A program made the position numbers and the translations under genes. Shown in pieces: positions 25,958-34,511 of a DNA stretch of 64,000 bases. Numbering within the stretch: position 1 is the first letter of the stretch; every line of letters starts with the position of its first letter. The notes under the pieces were generated by a model. That model ran no database searches and had not been told where the DNA came from. It was given only the letters and a program-made list of their open reading frames with translations. The DNA lies in NCBI GenBank assembly GCA_014650475.1, contig BMVA01000004.1:124001-188000 (forward strand), written 5' to 3'. The DNA comes from Streptomyces albogriseolus (GTDB taxonomy: Bacteria > Actinomycetota > Actinomycetes > Streptomycetales > Streptomycetaceae).

Positions 25958-25994
25958 GTGCGCCCGCACAGGGCCGCGGTGGAGGGGCGAACAG

Positions 25995-26858
25995 GTGACA
26001 GCAGACCCGACGAGGACGGGCGAGGCGGTGGAGATCCGGGGTGCGCTGGCCCGGCTGCGGCGCGCGACGGGACTGCCGGTCGCGTTCGGCGGGCTGGTGG
26101 AGCCGGGGCGCCGGCACGTGCGGATCAGCGAGCTGAGCGGCACCGCCACCCCGGCGCTCAGCTCGCTCGCTGTGACCCCGGGCAACGGCCTGGGCGGCAA
26201 GGCGGTCGCGCTCGCCCGGCCGTGCGCGGTGACGGACTACTCCGTCTCGCGGCAGATCAGCCACGAGTACGACGTCCCGGTCGCCGCCGAGGGCCTGCGC
26301 GCCGTGGTGGCCGTGCCGGTCGTCGTACGGCGGCGGGTGCGGGCGGTGCTGTACGGGGCGCTGCGCACCGCACGGCCGCTGGGCGACCGCACGCTCGGGG
26401 AGGCGGTGCAGGTCGCGCGGGACGTGGAGCAGGCGCTGCTGGTGCGGGAGGAGGCGGCGGAGCTGCTGGCGGCCGCCGGCCCGGCGCCGAGAACGGGCGC
26501 GGAGTCGTGGCGGGAGCCCGGAGCGGGCGCCGAGCGGGAGCGGGTGCGGGAGGCGCACGCGGCGCTGCGGGCGCTGGCCCCGCGGATCGCCGACCCGGCG
26601 CTGCGGGCGGAGCTGCTGGACGCATGCGCCCTGCTCACCCCGCGGGAGACGCCGTCCGGAGCGGTGCGGCTCGCGCCCCGGGAGGTGGACGTGCTGGCCT
26701 GTGTCGCGGCGGGGGCGACGAACGGGGCGGCGGCCGGCCGGCTGGGGCTGACGGCCGAAACGGTCAAGGCGTATCTGCGGTCCGCGATGCGGAAGCTGGG
26801 GGCGCGGACCCGGGGCGAGGCGGTGGTCGCCGCCCGCAGGGCGGGGTGGTTGCCGTAG
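25995..26858 (+). CDS. GAF-domain LuxR-type regulator
   Basis: A 287-residue cytosolic regulator. Residues about 20-165 form a GAF-like sensor (LPVAFGGLVEPG, LGGKAVALARPCAVTDY, AVVAVPVVVRRRVRAVLYGA), then a coiled/helical stretch, then a LuxR helix-turn-helix at about 225-285 (LAPREVDVLACVAAGATNG, LGLTAETVKAYLRSAMRKLG). GTG 25995 is preferred: GGAGGGG lies 7 nt upstream. It is divergent from the two acyl-CoA synthetase genes and probably controls them in response to an acyl compound, inferred from position only. Confidence 0.88.
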   Translation: MTADPTRTGEAVEIRGALARLRRATGLPVAFGGLVEPGRRHVRISELSGTATPALSSLAVTPGNGLGGKAVALARPCAVTDYSVSRQISHEYDVPVAAEGLRAVVAVPVVVRRRVRAVLYGALRTARPLGDRTLGEAVQVARDVEQALLVREEAAELLAAAGPAPRTGAESWREPGAGAERERVREAHAALRALAPRIADPALRAELLDACALLTPRETPSGAVRLAPREVDVLACVAAGATNGAAAGRLGLTAETVKAYLRSAMRKLGARTRGEAVVAARRAGWLP

Positions 26859-27011
26859 ATTTGCGGTGTTCTCCCACGGACGGCAATAGCACGAGTACAC
26901 CTTTGATTAACAGTTGATCGGAACGTTGTCATTCACCTCACTCCACCGTCCGCCGGAATTGAGGACCCTGTTGCCTAATATTGGCCAGGACACGCCACAC
27001 GGAGGGGAGCG

Positions 27012-29822
27012 GTGACCGTGCGACGGGACGACAAGGAGCCTGCCAGGTACCGCTCCGACCTGGTCATCGGCCGGGAGGAGCTGTTCGCCGACGCCAGGGC
27101 GCAGCTCGCGCGCGGCGGCAGCGTGCTGCTCCACGGCCCCGCCGGAATAGGAAAATCGACCGTGCTGCGGGCACTCGCGGCGGAAAACGCGGCGGCGACC
27201 TCGCGCGTGTTGCGCTGCTCGGCCACGGAGTCCGAATCCCATCTGCCGTTCCTCGCGCTGGCCGACCTGTTCGGTCTGGTGCTGGACGAGGTGGCCCCCC
27301 GGCTGCCCGCCGCCCAGCGCACCGCCCTGGAGTCGGCGCTCACCGGGCGCGGCGAGTCCACCCTCCAGCGGGACGGCCTGGCGCTGCGGCTCGCGGTGCT
27401 GTCCACGCTGCGCGCGCTGTCCGCCGAAGGCCCGGTCCTCGTGGTCGCCGACGATCTCCAGTGGCTCGACCCGGCCAGCGCCGAACTGCTCGGCTTCGCC
27501 GCCCGCCGGCTGGGCGACAGCCCGGTGCGCATGCTCTGCGCGGTGCGCACCGCGGGCGAGGAGTACGACCGTCATCTGCGCGCCTGCCCGCCGGACACGC
27601 TGGCCGTGCGGCTGGGCCCGTTCTCCCGCACCCAGGTGTCCGCGCTGCTCGACCACCGCGGCTACACCGCCCTGTCCCGCTCCACCGTCCGCGACATCCA
27701 CCGCACCAGCGGCGGCAACCCGCTGTTCGCGCTGGAGCTGGGCCGCGCCCTCGCGGAGAGCCCCACCCGGCCCCGGCCCGGCGAGCCGCTGCCGGTGCCG
27801 ACCTCGCTGCGGGCGCTGGTCCTCAGCCGCCTGGAGATGCTGTCCGACGAGGCCCGCCGCACCCTGCTGGTGGCCAGCGCGGGCGCCCGGCCCACCCTCG
27901 CCCTGCTGCACGCGGCCGGCCGGGACAACGCGGAGGCCGAGACCGCCCAGGCGGCCTCCCTCGGGCTGCTCATCACCGATCCCGAGGACCCGGCGCTGCG
28001 CTTCACGCACCCGCTGATCTCCGCCGCCCTCTACGCGGAGGCCCCCGCACAGGAGCGGCGCGCCGCCCACACGGCGCTGTCCACCGCGGCCTCCGACCCG
28101 ATCGAACGCGCCCGGCACCTGGCGCTCGCCTCCACAGGACCCGACCCGGAGGTCGCGGCGCGGCTGGCCGAGGCCGCCGCGATGGCCCGCGACCGGGGCG
28201 CCCCGTCGGTCGCCGCCTCCCTCGGACTGCTCGCCGCCCGGCACACCCCCGCCGACGGCGCACCCGCCCCCGACGAGCGGCGGCTCCAGGCCGCCGAGGA
28301 CGCCATCACCGCCGGCGAGGTCGACCTGGCCCGCGACATCGCCCGCGAGGTGCTGACCCGGGCGACCGTGCCGGCCGAGCGGGTCCGGGCGTGGATGGTG
28401 GTCATCGAGGCGGCCGGGCAGGCGCTCGGCGAGGTCGACGCCGTGTTCCCGCAGGTGCTCGCCGACGCCGGGGACGACCCCCGGCTGCTCGCCCTGGTCC
28501 ACTACCAGCTCGCCTGGCGGGAGGTCGTCGTCAACGGCGACTTCGCGAAGTCCCGCCAGGAGGCCGCCCACGCGGCGGAGCTGGCCGCCCGCGGCGGGGA
28601 CCGGCGCACCGAGCTGATGGCGCTCGCCTTCCAGTCGTCCACCGAGACCCTCATGGGCCACCCGGACGCCCCCGCCACCATCCGGCGCGCGCTGCAGGAG
28701 CCCCAGGACCCCGACGTCGCCAGCCACCACAACGGCGCCGCGATGTCCCGGTTCCGCTGGCTGCTGATGAGCGACCAGCTCCCCGAGGCCCGTACGGCCA
28801 TCACGGCATTGCTGCGGGAGGCGCGGCGGCGCGGCATGGTCGAGAGCGAGGTCCACTTCTCCCGGCTGCTCGCCGACACCGAGCTGCGCTTCGGGCACTG
28901 CGGGCGCGCCCTGGACCTGGCCGGGGAGAGCCTGCGGCTGGCCCGCGACTCCGGCATCGGCGAGAGCGCGTCCGCGATGCTCGCCTCCGTCGCGGAGGCG
29001 TCCGGCGGGGACGTGGACCGGGCGCTGGCCCTGGCCCGCGAGTCCGCCGACCACGCCGAGGTGGACGGCGACCAGCTGTACCTGTCTCTGGCCCTGGCGG
29101 CCCTGGGGTACGCCCAGCTGGTGTCCGGGGACGCGCAGGCGGCGGTGCGCTCGCTGCGCCGGGTGCGTGAGCTGGAGCAGGGCATGGGCATCACCGACCC
29201 GGCACGCGGCCGCTGGCAGGGCGACCTCGCCGAGGCGCTGGTGCGGATCGGCGAGCCCGGCGAGGCTCAGGAGCTGATCAACGTCACCCGGGTGCACGCG
29301 CTGCGGCTGAACCGGGCGAGCGTGCTGGCGGTCCTCGACCGCGCGGAGGCTCTGGTGCGCGCGGCGCGCGGGGAACACCAGGCCGCCGTCGCCCAGTTGA
29401 CGTCGGCTCAGGAACGCCTGGCGAAGCTCGGTTACGGCCTGGAGGAGGCGCGGGCCGCCTTCGCCCGGGCCCGGCTGCGCTCCCGGGGTCCTGGTCCGGC
29501 CGGGTACGACGAGGCGGCGCGGCTGTTCCGGCGGTGCCGTGCGCTGCCGTGGCTGCGGCAGGTGGACGAGGCCGTGACGGCCGGACCGGCGGAGGCGGAC
29601 CCGGTGCCCTCCGCGACGCCGGCCGCGCTGGACGGGCTGGCCTCGATGGAGCGTCAGGTCGCGGCGCTGGTCATGGAGGGGGCGACCAACCGGGAGATAG
29701 CCGGGCGGCTGTTCATCAGCGTCAAGACGGTCGAGGCGACCCTCACCCGGGTCTACCGCAAGCTGGGCATACGCTCCCGCGTGGACATCGTGCGGCTCGC
29801 GGCGGGGCGCCGGGCGCCGTAG
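27012..29822 (+). CDS. Large LuxR (LAL) transcriptional regulator
   Basis: A 936-residue LAL protein. Walker A is LLHGPAGIGKSTVLRAL (about 37-53), Walker B VLVVADDLQWLD (about 140-151), typical of STAND ATPases. A long helical TPR-like middle (about 350-830) follows, and the C-terminal LuxR helix-turn-helix is LASMERQVAALVMEGATNRE then LFISVKTVEATLTRVYRKLG. Such proteins activate secondary metabolite or sugar genes on ATP and ligand binding. GGAGGGG is 4 nt before GTG 27012; GTG 27018 is also possible. No biosynthetic cluster adjoins it; the small peptide gene downstream is the only obvious neighbour on this strand. Confidence 0.92.
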   Translation: MTVRRDDKEPARYRSDLVIGREELFADARAQLARGGSVLLHGPAGIGKSTVLRALAAENAAATSRVLRCSATESESHLPFLALADLFGLVLDEVAPRLPAAQRTALESALTGRGESTLQRDGLALRLAVLSTLRALSAEGPVLVVADDLQWLDPASAELLGFAARRLGDSPVRMLCAVRTAGEEYDRHLRACPPDTLAVRLGPFSRTQVSALLDHRGYTALSRSTVRDIHRTSGGNPLFALELGRALAESPTRPRPGEPLPVPTSLRALVLSRLEMLSDEARRTLLVASAGARPTLALLHAAGRDNAEAETAQAASLGLLITDPEDPALRFTHPLISAALYAEAPAQERRAAHTALSTAASDPIERARHLALASTGPDPEVAARLAEAAAMARDRGAPSVAASLGLLAARHTPADGAPAPDERRLQAAEDAITAGEVDLARDIAREVLTRATVPAERVRAWMVVIEAAGQALGEVDAVFPQVLADAGDDPRLLALVHYQLAWREVVVNGDFAKSRQEAAHAAELAARGGDRRTELMALAFQSSTETLMGHPDAPATIRRALQEPQDPDVASHHNGAAMSRFRWLLMSDQLPEARTAITALLREARRRGMVESEVHFSRLLADTELRFGHCGRALDLAGESLRLARDSGIGESASAMLASVAEASGGDVDRALALARESADHAEVDGDQLYLSLALAALGYAQLVSGDAQAAVRSLRRVRELEQGMGITDPARGRWQGDLAEALVRIGEPGEAQELINVTRVHALRLNRASVLAVLDRAEALVRAARGEHQAAVAQLTSAQERLAKLGYGLEEARAAFARARLRSRGPGPAGYDEAARLFRRCRALPWLRQVDEAVTAGPAEADPVPSATPAALDGLASMERQVAALVMEGATNREIAGRLFISVKTVEATLTRVYRKLGIRSRVDIVRLAAGRRAP

Positions 29823-29992
29823 GTGACCCGGGTCACGGGGCGTGCGTGACGCGTGCCACGATGGGTGCCCCTGCTTGTGCCGCAACGGCCCTCCGAGGGT
29901 GCCGTAATCGGCCGGCCTGGCCGGAAACCGGCGGCTCAGCCGCCGGTGACCGAGGGTTTTCCCTGGCCCGCTTCCCTTAGGGGGTTCCCTCA

Positions 29993-30022
29993 TTGGGACG
30001 GCCCCGGGACCGGTTCTAGCGT
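29993..30022 (+). promoter_or_regulatory. Candidate promoter for the 37-residue peptide gene
   Basis: TTGGGA (29993-29998) and TAGCGT (30017-30022), 18 nt apart, give a fair housekeeping-type promoter in the gap after the LAL gene, about 85 nt before the small gene's ATG. Confidence 0.4.
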
Positions 30023-30115
30023 GTGACACGTGCCGATCGCTCGGGCACATCGGGGCTCGCCCCGATGCCCGGCCCCCACCCCCGTGCGACCCCCACCGGC
30101 AACTGGAGGAGACCC

Positions 30116-30229
30116 ATGTCAGGGCTCGCCCGCACCAGACGGTCCGCCCCCGGACGCGCCACTGTCGCCGCGACCGCTCCCGTCTCCTTCTGCGCCTCCC
30201 CCGTCCGCCCCGACGTCGTCCGGGGCTGA
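30116..30229 (+). CDS. Possible 37-residue peptide gene
   Basis: ATG 30116 follows CTGGAGGAG at ideal distance, and the frame ends at TGA 30227-30229. The peptide starts MSGLARTRRSAPGRATVAAT and ends PVRPDVVRG: basic, with one Cys and no transmembrane stretch. A promoter-like pair lies upstream and a strong hairpin 36 bp downstream, so a short independent transcript is plausible. It could be a leader, a small regulator or a precursor peptide. I recognise no relative. Confidence 0.4.
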   Translation: MSGLARTRRSAPGRATVAATAPVSFCASPVRPDVVRG

Positions 30230-30265
30230 CCCATGATTTCCTGAGCAACCCTCAGGTCACGACCA

Positions 30266-30306
30266 GGGGGCGTTGCGGGCTTCCACGAGCAGCCCGCAGC
30301 GCCCCC
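30266..30306. terminator. Hairpin between convergent units
   Basis: A 16-bp stem pairs 30266-30281 with 30291-30306, with a single G-U style mismatch and a 9-nt loop. It can end both the small peptide transcript and the winged-helix gene transcribed towards it. Confidence 0.7.
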
Positions 30307-30326
30307 TCTCCAATGCCGGGGCCTGC

Positions 30327-31454
30327 TCAGGGTTCCCGCACCGTCCCGAAGCGGATGTCGTACGCCGTCCCCGGGTGCAGCACCCCGAGCATCCGCTCCG
30401 CCTCCTCCGTGATCTCCGCCCGCCGCGCCCGGTCGAGGCGTCCGAAGGGCTCGATCACGAGGGCGTCGTCGTCCAGGCGCCACAGTCCCGCCAGCACGCC
30501 GTCCACCAGCAGGGTGCGGTAGGCGATGTTCCCCTGCCAGTGCCGGCCCTTCAGTTCGGGCGGCACGACGCGGGTGCGGTCGGCGTGGGAGAGCAGCAGG
30601 TTGTCGAACTCGGGCAGGAAACGGGGCGGGGCCGGGGTGTCCGGGTCCGGGCGGGGCGCGTCGGGGAGGTCGAAGAGTTCGGTGCCGTTCTCGTCCCGGA
30701 AGGTGACGAGCCGGGGCCTCAGCCGTTCGAAGGCCTCACGGAGCCGGGTGAGTCCCGCCCAGGTCTGCATGTCCTTCACGGACGCGGGACCGAACGCGGC
30801 GAGGTAGCGCAGCACGGTGCCGTCCGGGCCGGGCACGGGCTCGGCGGGCCGGCCCAGCCAGCGCTCGGCGGTGGTCAGCCGGACCTGGCCGCTGCGGCCC
30901 CACAGCCCGCGCGGGGTGACCTGTACGAGCGGCAGTCTGCAGCGGGCGGCGACGGAGAGGGCCTGCGGGTCGGCGTCCGGCCAGTCCTCCAGAAGGGCCT
31001 CGCGCAGCTCCTTCATGGTGCGCGGCTCCTCCTCGACGAGGGCGCGGGCCCTGGCGGCGAGGCGGTCGAGGTCGACCCCGGCGAGCCCCGCGCGGAAGTG
31101 GTGCAGCTCGCGGTCGCGGGCGGCCTGCACCAGGGGCCGCAGGGTGAGGCAGTCGTCGGCGGTGTGGGTGTGGATGGTCGAGCGCAGGGTGACGATGCGG
31201 ACCACCTCGCGGTCGGCCATCGGCCGGGACAGCGCGTGCGGGGTGAAGCCGTCGAGGCGGGCGGCGAGGGCGTAGTAGGGCGGCTTGACGTTCTGCGCCT
31301 GGAGGCCGACCAGGTGCTCGACGGCGGCCGTCGCGGACATCGGGGAGCGGCTCAGCAGGAGCTGCCGGGCCAGGGTCGCCCGGTTCAGCGCGCGGGGGCC
31401 GAGGACGGGCGGCGACGGCGGGGCGGCGGCGGTGGTCCGCTTCGACTTCGTCAT
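30327..31454 (-). CDS. Winged-helix DNA-binding domain protein (HTH_42)
   Basis: A 375-residue protein of the DUF1006/HTH_42 (AlkX/YcaQ-like) family: LNRATLARQLLLSRSPMSAT, VEHLVGLQAQNVKPPYYALAAR, LRSTIHTHTADDCLTLRPL and a C-terminal LPEFDNLLLSHADRTRV, then VDGVLAGLWRLDDD. Members include DNA interstrand-crosslink glycosylases with a Gln-x-Asp/Glu active pair; here LQAQNVKPPYYAL holds the Gln-x-Gln variant common in actinobacterial HTH_42 proteins, so glycosylase activity is not assured. Single gene, convergent with the peptide gene. Confidence 0.82.
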   Translation of the reverse strand: MTKSKRTTAAAPPSPPVLGPRALNRATLARQLLLSRSPMSATAAVEHLVGLQAQNVKPPYYALAARLDGFTPHALSRPMADREVVRIVTLRSTIHTHTADDCLTLRPLVQAARDRELHHFRAGLAGVDLDRLAARARALVEEEPRTMKELREALLEDWPDADPQALSVAARCRLPLVQVTPRGLWGRSGQVRLTTAERWLGRPAEPVPGPDGTVLRYLAAFGPASVKDMQTWAGLTRLREAFERLRPRLVTFRDENGTELFDLPDAPRPDPDTPAPPRFLPEFDNLLLSHADRTRVVPPELKGRHWQGNIAYRTLLVDGVLAGLWRLDDDALVIEPFGRLDRARRAEITEEAERMLGVLHPGTAYDIRFGTVREP

Positions 31455-31637
31455 GAGGTCACGCTAGCGAGGATGTAGGACGGATACCGTCCTCTTTCTC
31501 CGTTCCGGACAGCTGCCTCTTTCCTGGACAAAACACGGCGGCATGTAACGCCGTGGCCGTCCGGCGGCGCTGAACGTCTGGGGCCGGACTCCGGCCCGGC
31601 CCCGTGCACGACATCCCCCCACGAAGGAAAGACCCCC

Positions 31638-32156
31638 ATGACTTCCTCCGCCCCCTCCCCCGACGACCTCCCGGTCTACGACAGACTCGTGCGTGAGCGC
31701 GGTGACGTCGTGGCCGAGGTCCGCGAGGTGGCCGAGCGGACCCAGTTCGAGGTCCGCCAGGCGCTGGCGGGCACCGTCCGTCCCCGGCCGCCGCAGACGG
31801 GCCCGCGCCAGCAGCAGGGTCCCGGCGGCCCCCGCCACCCCCAGACCGGCCCGCGCCAGCCGCAGGGCGGACCCCGCCAGCAGCAGGGGCCGGGGCTGCC
31901 GCAGGGGCAGGGTCCTGGGCCGGCCCAGGGGCAGGGGCAGGCACAGGCACAGGGCCCGGAGCACGCGCACGGGCAGCCGCACGGGGCGGGGGCCGGGCAG
32001 GCGCACGGCGGTCAGCGGCCGCCGCAGGGGCTCGGCCTGCCCCAGAGGCCCGGGCAGCCGCAGAGTCCCGGCCCGCGTCCGCAGGAGGGTCAGGACGGCC
32101 CCCGGCAGGACGGCGCCGGGAGCCAGGAGGAGCCGCGGCGTCCGGACGGCGACTGA
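31638..32156 (+). CDS. Pro/Gln/Gly-rich low-complexity protein
   Basis: A 172-residue protein. Residues 1-45 (DDLPVYDRLVRERGDVVAEV, then REVAERTQFEV) can form a charged helix; the rest is a run of short repeats such as TGPRQQQGPG, QPQGGPRQQQGPG and QGQGPGPAQGQ. The tail is disordered and hydrophilic, with no signal peptide, and is likely an interaction or condensate-forming segment, though no function can be read. AAGGAAAG lies 9 nt before the ATG. It precedes the pyruvyl-transferase-like gene on the same strand by 70 bp. Confidence 0.6.
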   Translation: MTSSAPSPDDLPVYDRLVRERGDVVAEVREVAERTQFEVRQALAGTVRPRPPQTGPRQQQGPGGPRHPQTGPRQPQGGPRQQQGPGLPQGQGPGPAQGQGQAQAQGPEHAHGQPHGAGAGQAHGGQRPPQGLGLPQRPGQPQSPGPRPQEGQDGPRQDGAGSQEEPRRPDGD

Positions 32157-32226
32157 TCCCTGGTCCCTGATCCCTCATCCCGCGCGCGCCGATTGCCGAC
32201 CCGCCGGGAGGGGCACTCGGTGCGCC

Positions 32227-33156
32227 GTGCAAGAGCAACGTCGAAAAGCACCGCGCAGGGTCCTGCTGACCGGATGGTTCAGCTTCCGCGACGGGGAGGC
32301 AACCGCCGGGGACGTGCTGGCCCTGCACCGGGTCGAGACGGTCCTGCGCGGGTCCGGCACGCCGTACGACATCGCGTGGAGCCCCGGCTTCCGGCCGGAC
32401 GCGCTGCACCTCGAGGCCGTGCGGTCCCACGACTACTCGCACCTCGTGTTCGTGTGCGGGCCGCTGCACGGGCCGCAGGTGGAGGAGCTGCACCGGCGCT
32501 TCGCGCACTGCGTGCGGATCGCCGTGGGGACGTCGGTGATCGACCCGGACGAGCCGGCGGTCACCGGGTTCCACCGGGTGCTGGCCCGGGACGCGCCCGG
32601 CCGCGCCCCCACCGAGGACCTGGCGGCCCGCGCCCCCGCCGTGCCGCCGCGGCCGGTGGTCGGGGTGGTCCTCACCCACGGGCAGCACGAGTACGGGGCG
32701 CAGCGACGGCACGGGGAGGTCGCCGAGCGGGTGACGCACTGGCTGGCCGGGAAGGACTGCGCGCGGCTGGAGCTGGAGACGCGGCTGGACACCCGGGACT
32801 GGCATCTGAACGCGACGCCGGCGCAGGTGCAGTCGGTCCTGGCGCGGCTCGACCTGGTCGTCACCGACCGGCTGCACGGGCTGGTGCTGGCCCTGCGGGT
32901 CGGCACGCCGGTGATCGCGATCGACCCGGTGGCGGGCGGCGCGAAGGTGACGGCGCAGGCGCGGGCCTGCAAGTGGCCTGCGCTGCTGCCGGCGGAACAG
33001 GTGGACGAGCGGCGTCTCGAGCGGTGGTGGGACTGGTGTCTGACCTCGGGCCGGGTGGCCGCGCGGCAGGCCCGTGAGACGTTCCGCGAGGGCCGGCTGC
33101 CGGACGGCGCGGACCGTCTGCTGGAGGCGCTGACGTCCCGCGCGGGCGCCGGTTAG
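32227..33156 (+). CDS. Polysaccharide pyruvyl transferase-like protein
   Basis: A 309-residue soluble protein: RVLLTGWFSFRDGEATAGDV at the N-terminus, VFVCGPLHGPQVEEL, a G-V-V-L-T strand region, LDLVVTDRLHGLVLALRVGTPVIAIDP and GGAKVTAQARACKWPAL. The D-R-x-H-G-x-x-x-A-L-x-x-G-x-P-V-I-x-x-x core is the polysaccharide pyruvyl transferase/CsaB-like signature, which adds pyruvate ketals to surface glycans. The gene lies next to a surface-glycan glycosyltransferase operon on the other strand. GTG 32227 is the assigned start; its ribosome site GGGAGGGG is rather far (about 14 nt). Confidence 0.72.
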   Translation: MQEQRRKAPRRVLLTGWFSFRDGEATAGDVLALHRVETVLRGSGTPYDIAWSPGFRPDALHLEAVRSHDYSHLVFVCGPLHGPQVEELHRRFAHCVRIAVGTSVIDPDEPAVTGFHRVLARDAPGRAPTEDLAARAPAVPPRPVVGVVLTHGQHEYGAQRRHGEVAERVTHWLAGKDCARLELETRLDTRDWHLNATPAQVQSVLARLDLVVTDRLHGLVLALRVGTPVIAIDPVAGGAKVTAQARACKWPALLPAEQVDERRLERWWDWCLTSGRVAARQARETFREGRLPDGADRLLEALTSRAGAG

Positions 33157-33217
33157 GGCGCATGTCCGCCGGGCACCCGGAAGCACGTCCACCCTGGCGG
33201 TCGTTGGAGGAGAGACG

Positions 33218-33568
33218 GTGTCCCTCGGTCGGCTCCCTGAACACGAACAGCACATCCTCGACGAGATCGAGCGGTCGCTGCGGCGCGACCGCCGCCTCAA
33301 CCGACTGCTGCGGGCCGGCCGGACCCGGCGCGGCCCCGATCCGAAGCGGTTCGCGGCCCGCGTGGCCCGCTGCGCCCCGCGCGGCCGGACGGTCGCCCTT
33401 CTGGTCGTGGTGTCGGTGGCCCTGATGGTGACCGGACTCGTCACGGGGGCGCCGTGGGCGATCTGGGCGTTCGCCACGGTGTGGCCGGTGGCCGTGTTCC
33501 TGGGGTTCCGGCTGCTGTCCCGGTGGTCGGGCGACGCAGGGCCGGGAGGACCGCCGGACGGGCGGTGA
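33218..33568 (+). CDS. DUF3040 membrane protein
   Basis: A 116-residue DUF3040 protein with the family start SLGRLPEHEQHILDEIERSL and two adjacent membrane segments (TVALLVVVSVALMVTGL and a second Trp-rich AIWAFATVWPVAVFLGF). Such small membrane proteins are common in actinomycetes and have no known role. Starts at GTG 33218 with GGAGAGACG nearby. Stands between the pyruvyl-transferase-like gene and the end of the glycosyltransferase operon. Confidence 0.85.
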   Translation: MSLGRLPEHEQHILDEIERSLRRDRRLNRLLRAGRTRRGPDPKRFAARVARCAPRGRTVALLVVVSVALMVTGLVTGAPWAIWAFATVWPVAVFLGFRLLSRWSGDAGPGGPPDGR

Positions 33569-33614
33569 GGAGCCGCCCCGGGCCGCGGAGCAGCACGCTG
33601 CGGGCGCGGCGGGG

Positions 33615-34511
33615 TCAGCCCGTGTAGCGGCGGGCCTTCGACGCGCGTTGGGCCGGTTCCAGCAGGCGGAGGCGGGTTTCGACCTCCGCCGGGAGTACCC
33701 GGCGTTCACGGAGGATCCACGGGAGGGCGGCCGCCGCCTCCGCGAAGGCGAGGAGCGACGTCGTGTCGCGCGGGACCGTGCGGGCCAGGTTCAGGGTGCG
33801 GCGCAGGGCCGGGCCGACCGGGCGGCGGAGCCAGGTGAACCACAGGGTGTTGCGGATGCCGTGGCGGCGGCGCAGGGTCGCGTCGCGGGCCTGAGAGGCG
33901 TGGTGGTGGATCGTGAGGTGGTCGGCGTAGACGAGCCACCAGCCGTCGGCGGCGAGGTCGACGGCGAGCAGCTCCTCCTCCCCGCCGAGCCACAGCTTGG
34001 GGTGGAAGCCGCCCGCCTTCCGGAAGGCGTCGGCGCGCAGCACGGTCGCGGCGGCGAGGAAGGAGCCGAGGGCCGGACCGGGCAGCCACGGCGGCCCCGG
34101 CACGGGCGACTCCCGCAGCTCGCGGACGATCGGGTCCTCCGTGCCGTGCGGCTCGACGACGATGCGGGCGGTGACGGAGACGACGGCCGGGTGACGGTCG
34201 AGCAGGTCGGCCGCCCCGGTGAGGGAGCCGGGCGCCCACCAGGAGTCGTCGTCGCAGAAGGCGACGTACGGGGTGGTGACCTCGCGGACCGCGAGGTTGC
34301 GGCCGACCGCGCCGAGGTTGCGTCCGGGGCGCAGCAGCCGGACCTCAGGGTGGTGGCGGGCGACCGCGTCGGCGGTGCCGTCGGTGGAGCCGTTGTCGGT
34401 GACGATCACCTCGGGCCCTTCGGGGAGTTCGGCGAGCCGGTCGAGGGTCCGCAGCAGTTCCCGGCGGCGGTTGTGGGTGATGACGACGACGGTCGTGCGG
34501 AGGTCGGTCAT
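33615..34511 (-). CDS. GT2 glycosyltransferase (last of the surface-glycan operon)
   Basis: A 298-residue GT-A glycosyltransferase: TTVVVITHNRRRELLRTLDR, VIVTDNGSTDGTADAVARH, RNLGAVGRNLAV, and AFCDDDSWW as the D-x-D metal site, followed by GGFHPKLWLGGEEELLA and TIHHHAS, where the acceptor-side acidic residues lie. It closely resembles the next gene upstream, which it overlaps by 4 nt, so the two probably arose by tandem duplication. It adds a sugar to a growing surface glycan; donor unknown. It ends the seven-gene operon 33615-39932. Confidence 0.88.
   Translation of the reverse strand: MTDLRTTVVVITHNRRRELLRTLDRLAELPEGPEVIVTDNGSTDGTADAVARHHPEVRLLRPGRNLGAVGRNLAVREVTTPYVAFCDDDSWWAPGSLTGAADLLDRHPAVVSVTARIVVEPHGTEDPIVRELRESPVPGPPWLPGPALGSFLAAATVLRADAFRKAGGFHPKLWLGGEEELLAVDLAADGWWLVYADHLTIHHHASQARDATLRRRHGIRNTLWFTWLRRPVGPALRRTLNLARTVPRDTTSLLAFAEAAAALPWILRERRVLPAEVETRLRLLEPAQRASKARRYTG

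Noticed and set aside
26907-30248. Very long minus-strand open frame (over 1,100 codons)
   Set aside because: It lies antisense to the LAL regulator, is Gly/Arg/Gln-rich with no domain, and arises from the high GC of the real gene.
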